Shown here: positions 22,790-34,011 of the stretch, one piece after another
How positions within the stretch are numbered: position 1 is the first letter of the stretch
Layout of the letters: the number at the start of each line of letters is the position of its first letter
DNA from: Xylogone sp. PMI_703
Taxonomy: Eukaryota; Ascomycota; Leotiomycetes
Direction of reading: 5' to 3'
Length of the DNA: 64,000 bases
Assembly: GCA_021399445.1 (NCBI GenBank)
Contig: JAJTUQ010000002.1
Span: forward strand, 4,092,001 to 4,156,000
The notes under the pieces: generated by a model
Database searches by the model: none
Told to the model about the DNA's origin: nothing
The model's input: only the letters and a program-made list of their open reading frames with translations
Made by a program: the position numbers and the translations under genes

Positions 22790-25077
22790 ATGATGAGCGG
22801 TTGGTTCGCATCGAACTCCGCTCTGGATGAGCAGATTGAACGCGCAACATCTTCGAGCTTGTGAGTAACGATAACCACCGCAGATTAAAGATCTATGCTA
22901 ATAGCAGATAGAGAAGATATTGCTCTTAATCTAGAGATATCCGACGTAATACGCTCCAAGACAGTTCGTGCAAATGAGGCTATGCGCTCCCTCAAAAAGC
23001 GAATAGGCAACAAGAACCCGAATACACAACTAAGTGCGCTCAACGTGAGTTTATTAGACTGCATGACACTAATATATGCTAATTGCTGTATGCCAGCTTA
23101 CAGATACGTGTGTTAAAAATGGCGGCCAGCACTTCCTGGTGGAAATCGCTTCCCGCGAGTTCATGGACAACCTTGTGTCTCTCTTGAAGGCTTATGGCGG
23201 GGCTGCGGTGAATGAGGAAGTTAAAGCCAAAATACTAGAGCTCATTCAATCATGGGCAACGGCTACGGAGGGCCGTAGTGCACTATCATACATTGGAGAA
23301 ACATATAAAAGCTTACAGAGGGAGGGCTTCAGTTTTCCTCCAAAAGTTCAGGTGGCAAGCAGCATGGTTGACAGTAGCGCAGTATGTACAAACCCAACCT
23401 CTCTAATACGCTTGCTGATAACCTTGATAGCCTCCGGAATGGACAGATTCTGATGTGTGCATGCGATGTCGTACTGCTTTCTCATTTACCAATAGGAAGC
23501 ACCATTGCAGGAACTGCGGAAATGTGTTCGATCAGCAATGTTCTAGCAAGACATTGCCACTCCCTCATCTTGGCATCTTAACCCCGGTTCGGGTTGATGA
23601 TGGGTGTTACATCAAATTAACTGACAAGTCGTCTAAGGGAGGCTCCTTCACGAATAACCGTTTGTCAGTTGCGCCTAAGGTGCAATCTACTATGCAGCCT
23701 CGAGATGCAAGAGTGGATGATGGATTCGACGAAGACCTCAAGCGCGCATTGGCTATGAGTCTAGAGGAGGCTAATGGTAACTCTGGTTCTGGCTACGTGC
23801 CGCAGTCAAAAGTCCAGTCATCTTCTAAGACTCAAACGAAACCAGGGGAAGATGAGGATGAAGATTTGAAGGCTGCTATTGCAGCCTCTCTCGCAGATAT
23901 GGAAGAGGAAAAGAAGAAACATGCTGCGACAATAAGAGAACAATCTGATGGGAAAACAGCTTCTGGAACATTTATGCCCCCCAAAAATGATTATGAATTA
24001 ACTCCGGTCGAAGCCGAAAACATAAATCTCTTCTCTACGCTTGTGGACCGATTACAGACCCAACCACCAGGAACAATATTGCGAGAGCCACAAATTCAGG
24101 AGCTATATGCCAGTATTGGTCAACTACGCCCAAAGCTCGCGAGAAGCTATGGTGAAACGATGAGCAAGCATGGCAAGTTACCCTCCCTAGGATGCTGAGA
24201 AATATTTAGCTTACATTTCATAGATGCACTTCTAGACCTTCATGCCAAACTGTCAACTGTTGTGCGCTATTACGATCGTATGCTTGAAGAACGTTTATCC
24301 AAGACTTATAATCAACATACGATAGGTGGATATAATTTGCCTCCCAATGGTGCGGCGAATTTGTATCCCTCAATACCAGCTGGAATGCCAAATGGATCTG
24401 GAAATGCTGAGAATTTTTATACCGGTGGTACGGCGCAAGAGTCATATGGCGGGCCACAGTCTACATACTCCTACCCTCCGCAACCACAATATTCGACATA
24501 CGACAAGAGGAGTTCCGTCGTAGGCCCTGCGGGTCCAGCCCCTGAGGGCCGAAATGACAATTACAATCAATATCAAGGGCAACCAAGGCCAGTTCAACCG
24601 CAGAGGTCTGATAGCTGGCAACAGGGCGATACAAACATTAATCCTTATCCTCAACAGCAAGGAGCGCCACCGGTGACCCAGCCGCAACCACCTATTAACT
24701 ATGCACCTTCCGAACCAGCTGTAACTCCGTCGGCTGATCCAAATGCCAGCTTCTATTATAATAATCAAGTTCCAAACCAGAATCCATCTGCACCAGCACC
24801 GCCACAATTATCAGAACAAACCAAGCCGCAATTTCCTCCGACTCAGTCACCGCAGTTATATCATACACATGTTCATCAGAACCCCCCTCCCCAGCAGTTC
24901 ACAGGCCAAACAGTCAATAACCAACCGCCTTACTGGCAACCACAGCAACCAAATGGCCCCCCTCAACAAGCATGGCAACAAGCAGCAAGTTCTAGATATA
25001 CCCAGGAGTCGTTTCCATCTGCACCTGTTCATACCCCACAACCACCACCAGTTGAGGAGAGCTTAATTGAGCTCTGA
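22790..25077 (+). CDS. VPS27: ESCRT-0 subunit Vps27 (VHS, FYVE, UIM)
   Basis: Recruits ubiquitinated cargo to endosomes and starts the ESCRT cascade. Five exons, 22790-22860, 22912-23044, 23097-23381, 23431-24172 and 24224-25077, give 694 aa. The VHS domain fills residues 1-150 ([40 protein letters not shown]). The FYVE finger (about 165-230) has [20 protein letters not shown], the RKHHCRNCG basic motif and paired cysteines. Two ubiquitin-interacting motifs follow at about 258 ([14 protein letters not shown]) and 305 ([14 protein letters not shown]). A helical GAT-like part comes next, then a Pro/Gln/Asn-rich tail ending in EESLIEL, a clathrin-box-like sequence. The fourth intron has a GC-AG boundary (CATG|GCAAGT). 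Intron 1 must use the later AG (GATAG) to avoid a stop. Confidence 0.94.
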
Positions 25078-25695
25078 TTTTAATGGCAAGAAATCCATGA
25101 TGGCGTTTGGGAGGATATTTGAAATTGTCAAAGGGTTATCTTCAATGGATTAGATCTTAATAGGAAAACTTTGAATCTCAGATATGTTTGTGGGGCTGCA
25201 CACTCTCGTACTTGATGATACTCGGAGTTGAAGTGAAAGCCACTACTGTACGGAGTATCAAGTTTATATACCCTACTTCCTACCTGCTAACAAGTAATAT
25301 AATAAATCAAGTTTCTTGACTACTACTAGCCGTCAAGAGAGACCTACTCATGGGCGGTTTTACTTCCTTATCAGTTAGTTCATAAACATATAACGGGGTC
25401 GCTTGAATACATTGATACAAGTGCCATTTCGATTCTGATAGTGACAGTTCTTACCGCCTCCACAAGATCTGGCAGGGCTTAGCTCTGCCTGCAACCTCTA
25501 TGACCTCATTGGCGGACAGTGCTGCCCACCTAACCCCACCACGAGATGTACGACACTCGAGTATTGACGTTCAATCTTCATCTTAAAAGCTGAATAAGAC
25601 CTTACGTTGATGGGAACCACTGTCGCTCGACTCATTACAACATTACAATCCGGGTTACCAACTGATGTTATTATAAAATATCAATTTTCAGGGTC
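25078..25695. other. Intergenic region between VPS27 and HBS1
   Basis: 618 bp between tandem plus-strand genes, holding the VPS27 3' end and the HBS1 promoter. The 9-mer TACGGAGTA occurs at 25249-25257. No gene is seen. Confidence 0.5.
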
Positions 25696-28435
25696 ATGTC
25701 ACGTCATAAGCTCGTAAAGAATCTCGACCTCGATGGTGAGCTAGATGATTACGATGGAGGAGATGACTATGATTACGATTATGATGAAGATAATAATGGA
25801 GGCAGTGAAGGTACTTCAAATTACTAGCTTCAGCACTTTCTTCCAGACTAACAGTTGTTGTCTTCCAGAATTGAGCGAAGAGGACCAAGGTTGAAGAGGA
25901 AGCCGCCAAGCTCTGAAAGTAGACTGACAGGCTTAAACAGAACAAATGAGACTAGGAACAGTGAAAGTCCGTGCAGCTCTACCTCCGGGCTCTGGGATTA
26001 TTACGGACAAGCAGATCCAAGAAGCTCTGTGGCACTATTACTATGACGTTGGAAAGTCTGTGACATATTTGGTGAATACATACCTCCCGAAGGCACAGAA
26101 AAGCGCAACAAAACCTCCGGCAAGAAAAGCTCAAGGTAAGCGACAAATTTTTTTCAATAGAAATAAGCTTCATAATAAGAGGAAGGGCTACATGGCCTTA
26201 TCAAAGCCTTGGCTGCCTACGGAGAGGTGGGTGTACTCTTGATTTCGAACATTTCGACCTCATCTATTCGAAGGCTAGCTTACACGCCTACTAGTGTTTG
26301 AGATACAGACTACGCAGTCAACTGTGTGCAGAAGGCCATTCTCATGTGCCGAATTTTTCAAGGACATGCCCTGGCTTAATGTCCCAAAGGAACGGCAAGC
26401 TATTTTTATCGAACCTCTATATCCACGAGGAGGCCTGCTGGGTGGTTCGCCCGATGCAGCTCCAAAAATGTCAAAACTACAGGCGTTAGCAGCTGCTCGC
26501 AAGAAGAAAGCTCAAGAGAAAAACACAAATTCAAATCCAAGTGCAGAGGAGTCTATAGCTAGTAATGCTCGGGATAGTGGGAGTGAGAGAGAGACAGAGA
26601 CATTCCCACCGGCACTTTCGCAAAAGCCAGCACTACGAACATTTCCTATCAGAAGGCCTCACAGTGAAACACTTCCGCTCAACAAACAGCCCCAATTGGA
26701 ATCAGCTCGTGGAGCTGAGGAAGATACCCAAACAGGGGAGACAATACCAATAGAGTCTGAAGTAATTCTGGAAACGAAGCCATCCGCTTTTGCGAGCATA
26801 ATTTTAGGCAATGAAGAAAAGGCTTTTCGACGCTTTCGATCAGAACATCTTTCTCTTCTGCCGTTTGCTGTTAGTACGGAGACTTCAATAACTGATGCTT
26901 TTACAGGGCCTAGTCCAGACGATATCGTCATTGCAGCTCAGTCGAAAGGTTCGACGCATTCTGCGAGACCAAAGTAGTTATACTAATTATCAGGTAGCTA
27001 GTGGAAAGGGTGGTAAAGGGCCCCCAAAGATAAAGGGAGAAAAGTCCGATCAAATTACCAATGGAATTGAAACAATGAAGATCGAAGCTACGCCAAGGGT
27101 CACAAGCAAGAATTTAGATGTCCTGGCGGAGTATAAGAAGACTCACTCAAAGAATACCGCTAACTTTGTCGTTATTGGTAGGTTGGTCTTATATACTTTC
27201 TTCGAATGTTCTTACTCACATACGCAGGGCATGTGGATGCTGGTAAAAGCACCCTGATGGGTCGGCTTTTATATGATTTAGGTATTGTTGACCAGAGGAC
27301 AATTGACAAATACCGAAAGGATGCCGAAAAGATGGGAAAGTCTTCTTTTGCCCTTGCATGGGTTCTTGATCAAGGAACCGAAGAGAGAAGTCGGGGAGTG
27401 ACTATAGATATTGCAACCAACAAGTTCGAAACTTCGAAAACGGCTTTTACAATACTTGATGCTCCAGGTCATCGAGATTTCATCCCTAATATGATTGCCG
27501 GTACAAGCCAGGCAGATTTTGCGGTGTTAGTAATTGACGCGAGTACTGGGTCGTTTGAGTCTGGTTTACGAGGGCAAACAAAAGAGCATGCGTTCTTAGC
27601 TAGGAGTTTAGGCATACAACGCATCATTGTAGCAGTGAACAAGCTCGATATGGTAGACTGGTCAAAGGACCGCTTCGAAGAGATTTCTCAGCAAATATCG
27701 GCGTTTCTCACTACAGCCGGATTCCAATCTAAGAATATAAGCTTCATACCTTGTTCCGGCCTGCATGGTGACAATATCATCAAGAGGTCCAATGAGAAGG
27801 CAGCATCTTGGTATTCTGGCCCTACTTTGGTCGAAGAGCTGGACAAATCGGAGCCGATTGTTAGAGCCCTTGACAAACCACTTCGACTTACTATCGGAGA
27901 CATATTCCGTGGCGGAGTTCAAAATCCTCTCAGTATATCAGGACGTGTTGAAGCTGGATCTCTGCAAACGGGAGATGCATTACTAGTACAACCAAGCAGC
28001 CAGAAATGTTTTGTGAAATCACTCGAGGTGGACAATGTTACGGTAGAATGGGCTGTTGCAGGGCAGAACGTTACCCTTCATCTTACTGATATTGATCCGA
28101 TGCACCTGAAAGTTGGAGATGTTATATGCTCACCAACAGATCCGATAAAGTCTATTAAGGAATTTTCCGTTAAGGTGCTTGCATTTGAGTTCCTCACTCC
28201 CATGCAAGTGGATGTGCACCGGGGACGGCTTCATACAGCAGGGAAAATAAGGGAGATCATTGCATTGCTTGATAAGGGCAATGGCCAGGTTACCAAGAAA
28301 AGACCGAAGATTGTGAAGCCCGGCAATGTTGCTAGAGTGGTTGTGGAATTGGATATTTCTGTTCCCCTGGAAGCACCTGCAAGAATTGTACTTAGAAGCA
28401 ACGGGGAGACTGTTGCTGCAGGATTGTTAGAATAG
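25696..28435 (+). CDS. HBS1: Hbs1-like translational GTPase (ribosome rescue)
   Basis: Partner of Dom34/Pelota in rescuing stalled ribosomes. The start MSRHKLVKNLDLD opens an acidic N-terminus with a DDYDYDYDED run. The Hbs1 N-terminal domain follows (SGIITDKQIQEALWHYYYDV, VTYLVNTYLPKAQ), then AEFFKDMPWLNVP and EPLYPRGGLLGGSPDAAPK. The GTPase has G1 GHVDAGKST, switch region GVTIDIA, G3 DAPGH and G4 NKLD, then the two beta-barrel domains to GETVAAGLLE. Exons: 25696-25810, a 21-nt exon at 25869-25889, 25941-26135, a fourth starting near 26296 and ending at 26948, 26998-27177, and 27228-28435. The splice between 26135 and about 26296 is uncertain: several acceptors fit, and TACTAG|TGTTTG keeps the frame. 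Confidence 0.92.
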
Positions 28436-29280
28436 ATTTGGGGTAAAGTACATTAAATAATACTTCTACTTCGCTAAATAAGCCGTTCCCTTCGGGTTAA
28501 CTTTTCAGCAGCCTCGTAGCACCTTCGAGCTACAGTTGCCACATGATGACTACACACATACTAAAGTACAAGTATAACAGCAATAGCAACACGAACACAT
28601 AATTGTGTATCCATCAGATATTGTACTGTCTGGTACGCGTGTAAGATAAGTCCAATTAGACAATAATAAGATTTTCGGACAGCATCTGTTCTCAAACCTA
28701 ACTGAATTGAGCCTTTCACTCCATAAAACTGGAGCCCCAAGATCACGTGGCTGAGGAGTGGCCTAAAAGCGCCGCCGAAACTGGTCGATTATTCCGTCTT
28801 TTCCATGGGATTCTACAGAAAATAGCCTCTGTACCAGGCGCAAATAATCAAAATTTGGTGAGAATATAGTACTACATGCTCCACATAGACATATAAGCAA
28901 CGCTACGATATATGAATAGTAATTGTTGTTGCCAAAGTGTCCTTTCTATTAGATTCGATGTGAACTGAGTCCGTCCGAATACTTATTACGGGGCAAAAAT
29001 GTATGGCCGAGGGCAATGTAACGGGCCCCTCAGTGACGATGCAGGTCGATTTTAGGTTGAGGCGTTAAAGGACACATTGACGGTACCTCTCCGTTTAGCG
29101 AGCCAATAGCGCCCCACCCTCGATTTGAACAGATTACAGTTCACTGGGGAGCTTCAGATAATAAAGTCCCGAGCCTTCTTCCTCAGTATTTCTTTTCTTC
29201 CCCATTCTCTTCTCCTTCTCTTCCTCTTGTTGTGATATAACTCCAACTTGAAGCAAGACTCGTAGAGCAGAGCTCCAACC
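28436..29280. promoter_or_regulatory. BiP promoter region
   Basis: 845 bp upstream of the BiP start. A pyrimidine-rich tract (about 29185-29230) lies close to the start, as is common in strongly expressed fungal genes. A CCAAT followed nine bases later by CCCTC (29101-29120) only loosely resembles the mammalian ER stress element. I see no perfect unfolded-protein response element. Confidence 0.5.
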
Positions 29281-31461
29281 ATGGCGCGAGGGAATCAATC
29301 TCCCTTCTATCTGGGCTTATCAGCTCTTTTCTATCTCGTTCTTTTATTTTCGCCCCTCGCCTTTCTCCAGACAGCATCAGCACAAAGTGATCAGGACCCA
29401 ATACAAGAAAACTATGGCACTGGTATGTCCCTCTAGCTTATCCCATTATATGAAAGATTTTCTAACTCCATTGGAAAAAGTCGTCGGTATTGATCTTGGA
29501 ACCACATATTCCTGCGTCGGTGTGATGCAGAAGGGAAAAGTTGAAATCTTAGTTAATGACCAAGGACACCGAATTACTCCATCATACGTGGCTTTCACCG
29601 ATGAGGAGCGTTTAGTAGGAGACGCAGCTAAGAACCAAGCTGCAGCAAACCCCAAGAGAACTATCTTCGATGTCAAGTCAGTAACCCCACCTTCCAGACT
29701 TAGTCAAGTTGCTAACGATAGTCTCATAGGCGATTAATTGGTCGCAAGTTTGACGATAAGGATGTCCAAGCTGATATCAAGCACTTCCCCTTCGACGTTG
29801 TCAAGAAGGATGGCAAACCAGCCGTCAAGGTCGAGGTTTCTGGATCCCCCAAGACTTTCACTCCTGAGGAGGTCTCCGCCATGATCCTTGGCAAGATGAA
29901 GGAGGTTGCAGAGTCTTACTTGGGCAAGAAGGTCACTCACGCAGTGGTCACTGTCCCAGCTTACTTCAACGACAACCAGAGACAGGCCACCAAGGATGCT
30001 GGTACCATTGCCGGCTTGAATGTTCTCCGTATCGTCAATGAGCCTACGGCCGCCGCTATTGCGTATGGTCTAGACAAGACTGAGGGTGAACGCCAGATCA
30101 TTGTCTACGATCTCGGTGGAGGAACTTTCGATGTCTCTCTTCTATCTATCGACCGTGGTGTCTTTGAGGTTCTTTCTACCGCTGGTGACACTCACTTGGG
30201 TGGTGAGGATTTCGACCAGAGAATCATCAACTACTTCGCCAAGAAATATAACAAGGAGAATAATGTTGATATCACTACCGACCTTAAGACTATGGGCAAG
30301 CTTAAGCGTGAGGCTGAGAAGGCCAAGCGAACTCTGTCTTCCCAAAAGACTACTCGTATTGAGATCGAAGCCTTCCACGATGGTAACGATTTCTCTGAGA
30401 CTCTTACTCGGGCTAAGTTCGAAGAATTGAACATGGACCTTTTCAAGAAGACTCTCAAGCCAGTTGAGCAGGTTCTCAAGGATGCCAAGGTCAAGAAGAA
30501 TGAGGTTGATGATATCGTCTTGGTTGGTGGTTCTACTCGTATTCCAAAGGTCCAAGAACTCATCGAGGAGTACTTCGGTGGCAAGAAGGCTAGCAAGGGT
30601 ATCAACCCCGATGAGGCTGTCGCTTTTGGTGCCGCTGTTCAAGGTGGTGTTTTGTCTGGCGAGGAAGGTACTGAGGAAATCGTTCTCATGGATGTCAACC
30701 CACTTACCCTCGGTATTGAGACCACTGGTGGTGTCATGACCAAGCTTATCCCAAGAAACACTGTCATTCCTACACGCAAGTCTCAAATCTTTTCGACTGC
30801 GGCGGACAACCAACCAGTTGTCTTGATACAGGTCTACGAGGGAGAGCGTGCTATGACCAAGGATAACAACCAACTTGGAAAGTTCGAGCTTACTGGCATC
30901 CCTCCTGCCCCCCGTGGTGTTCCTCAAATCGAAGTCTCTTTCGAACTTGATGCAAACGGAATCCTGAAGGTTACCGCTGGCGACAAGGGAACTGGAAAGT
31001 CTGAGTCCATCACCATCACCAATGATAAGGGACGTTTGACTCAGGAAGAAATTGATCGTATGGTTGCAGAGGCCGAGAAGTACGCCGATGAGGACAAGGC
31101 CACCAAGGAACGCATTGAGGCACGAAACAGTCTCGAGAACTATGCGTTTAGCCTAAAGAACCAGGTTAACGATGAGGAAGGTCTTGGTGGCAAGATTGAT
31201 GAGGATGACAAGGAGACTGTAAGTTTCCTTTTTTTATCTTACGCTGTTGCAAGTATACCAGATGCTAATTTGACCCAGATCCTCGACGCCGTCAAGGAGG
31301 CCACCGAGTGGCTTGAGGAGAACGCAGCCACTGCCAACGCAGAAGATTTCGAAGAGCAACGAGAGAAGCTCTCGAACGTCGCCTACCCCATCACCAGCAA
31401 GTTATACGGCGGCGCATCGGGCGGCGATGATGATGAGCCAAGTGGACATGATGAATTGTAG
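29281..31461 (+). CDS. KAR2: ER-lumen Hsp70 chaperone BiP/Kar2
   Basis: The ATP-driven Hsp70 of the ER lumen: translocation, folding and the unfolded-protein response. Four exons, 29281-29422, 29481-29676, 29730-31218 and 31279-31461, give 669 aa. A hydrophobic signal peptide ([17 protein letters not shown]) precedes the ATPase domain. Hsp70 signatures are intact: [26 protein letters not shown] and [15 protein letters not shown]. The substrate domain has [20 protein letters not shown], and the C-terminus ends HDEL, the ER retrieval signal. The last intron is exactly 60 nt with no in-frame stop, so unspliced RNA would add 20 residues in the lid domain. Codon use is strongly biased to C-ending codons, as in highly expressed fungal genes. 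Confidence 0.98.
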
Positions 31462-32100
31462 ACAAAGTTTTGCTTTTAAAAATTCGTATAAAGATAGTAT
31501 AATATCAGCACAGAGTTGATCATCAAAAATGGCGAACGGAAAGAGGGTGGGATTATCATGAAATACCAAATGGTGATTTGGCGTGTGACTTGACTCGGGG
31601 TGTGTAAGATCACCAGCTGCATAGTTTTATTTGCTGTGTAAAATACAAAAGATGAGCAAGAACTATAGCTATGCGTCTGCAATACCTATTCGCTTTTATC
31701 AGTGACGTGTATGACCCAGAAAATCATTTCATCTTATGATTAGTACCATTGTATCATCGGAGAGCCTATGGTTATGAATATCCAAATCATACTTAACTGA
31801 ATAAAGCATAGTTCAGTGTTGATTTTCAATCCGATCACCGCATGTCCAAGGCGGTTCGCAGCGTAGAAACGAGGCAGGAGGTATTTCCTCGTTGCAGAAT
31901 TGTACTACGGTTCAAGTGGTGGATCAAATCACATACCACAAACCCATATCACAGCAGAAACAATGTAGGGTATTCCAGATAAGTCCAATACCAATAAATG
32001 TAGATATCTGTTTTTAACACTGAAAGAGCACGTGAAATGCCGAAACGCCTACCAGACTACCTTTTTTCCGTGCAAAATATTAACCCCAGCGACAAGAGAA
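31462..32100. other. 3' region between convergent genes
   Basis: 639 bp between the stops of BiP and the following minus-strand gene. A+T-rich, with no recognisable feature. Confidence 0.5.
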
Positions 32101-34011
32101 TTATTCAATGCTCATCTTCATCAGGCTATCGTTAGTATCCACCATACCTTGAAACCCTACTCTTTTAGTTGACCCTCCATTTCCACCTATCTTAGTAGGA
32201 CCGTCGCCATTATTTGATGACCTACTTCCCCAAGGCTGAACATCTCTTTGCATAGGACTCTGCATGACAGGACTATTATGAACACTCATTCCGGGGCTGA
32301 CTGCTCGTCGTTTGAAGCTTGTAGGGTCAAGATCATCATCTCTACGACGTTTATTATTGACTTTACGAGTAAGTTCGGCAGCTGTTGGAAGCGCTGGTGG
32401 TTGAGGTGTAGAATTACGAGACGGCGTGGAAGGTAGCGCGTCTGACGAGTTTGCTGTGTTGGAAAGGGGTATGACAAGCGATGACGGCGGTGTATTGTAC
32501 GAGTCTAATGACATATCCTCACTTATTCCAGATGAAGAGCCTCGAGGTAAAAATGAGGGTGGTGGAGGAGTTTTCTTTTGGTCATCGGAGAACTGATACC
32601 AGAATAATTTGCCTTTTGAATGCATCATGGCCTGCTGCTTAAAACTGTTTGAGAGTCCTAGACTGGCACCATCATCCATTATATCACCTTCAGGAATGCC
32701 TTCAAGTAAATCTTGGGTAGTTGCACTCATCATTGGCGACGAGTGTGTGGTGGTTGTAGCGGAGGTTGGAATGGCAGGTGGGTGCCTTGGTTCAAGATCC
32801 GTATCACTCTCACGGGTAAGGCGCACTACTTCTGCTTCACGGCGAGCCTCTGTTTCAATTGGTGCACTTTCTTCGGCCAGAGCTGCTCGGATTCGAGCAA
32901 ATCCCTTGGTTTTTGGCTGTATGCATCAAGTTATTAAATGTCTTATCTTTTCCATGTAATTATAACATACCAACATATTACCCCTTCTCGTAACGGGCCG
33001 ACGGATAACGCCTCGCTGTCCATCACGACCGGGTGTTATCGGCATCCCGTCAATATTTTCCAGAGTAGACTTTAACATGCCATCGTCGCTCTCATTCCCA
33101 GATATATGTAGTTGATTGGCGGCCCAGCTAATGCTCTCTCTTCTTGAATGTGCTGGCGGAGATCTTGAGGCCGGACTAACCATAGATTTCCCACTTCCAC
33201 TGCTCGAACTAGTTCGGGTTTTTCCCCGTCGCATCCTCGCTCGTTGGAAGTTCATCAAGCTGCTCACTGCGGGTGACGGCCCCAACCATTGATTCCCAGG
33301 GCTTGCTTGGGCTATAGATCCAAATACACTGGAGGACTTGACCTGTGGTGTTGTGAGGATGGAATCGTCAATATCGTCTGCATCCATCAAATCTTCATCG
33401 TCCGAACTGGTTGTTGATGAATCAGATCCTAGCATATTCACACTCCCTAGTGAACTCGACATCGGCATCCTCTCTGCGATAGACATTGTAGACCATAGTG
33501 AAGTAGAATCCACACCGGGGAAGTGTAATCCATTTTTTCTGTTTGGAATATTCATCGCGCGTCCAGTTATAGTAGGCGAGGCGTCGGGTGATGATTGCTC
33601 TGCAAGTGTCGAATGATGTAGGTTAGTTGCAGCCCTTGAGAAATCTAGACCACGCGATCTTCTAGGAAGGACGCTGGAAGGAGATCCATAAGATTGTGAC
33701 TGATCGAGCTTCGGTGAAAGGGGAGCACGGTTGATGAACATGGACGAGGTCGGCGACATCAGATCGCGAGGCGGCATTTGCAGCGAAAGACCTCGCAACT
33801 GGAATGGCACTTTACTCGGAGTGATAGGATCAATGTCGATTGAGCTATCATCTTTCGATTTTCGTTTCTCCGGTTCCTTGAATTTTGGGGATGGTGATAA
33901 AGCTGGCGGTCCACCATCTGACAACGAGCGTGGCTTTGATGGAGATTTTGTTGTTGCTGGTTCCTCCGTCTTCAAATTTCCTTCCTCCGAGTCTGGGTGT
34001 ATATTCTCCAT
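32101..34011 (-). CDS. Ser/Pro-rich disordered protein, function unknown
   Basis: Two exons, 32971-34011 and 32101-32916, joined by a 54-nt intron, give 618 aa. I do not recognise the family. The protein is almost wholly low-complexity, with many SP/TP sites (DPITPSKV, LSPSPK, PLSPK, VSPAS), as in targets of proline-directed kinases. There is an acidic patch (SSDDEDLMDADDIDD) and basic clusters RARMRRGKTR and NKRRRDDDLDPTSFKRR; the latter looks like a bipartite nuclear signal. The best-ordered segment is KTKGFARIRAALAEES and the following helix, just after the splice. A nuclear, phosphorylated regulator is a reasonable guess, no more. The frame stays open some 60 nt upstream of the chosen ATG, so an extra 5' exon is possible. 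Confidence 0.72.

Noticed and set aside
29101..29120. CCAAT-N9-CCCTC as an ER stress element for BiP
   Set aside because: The second half matches only three of five bases of CCACG, and the element is a mammalian one; fungal Hac1 sites differ.
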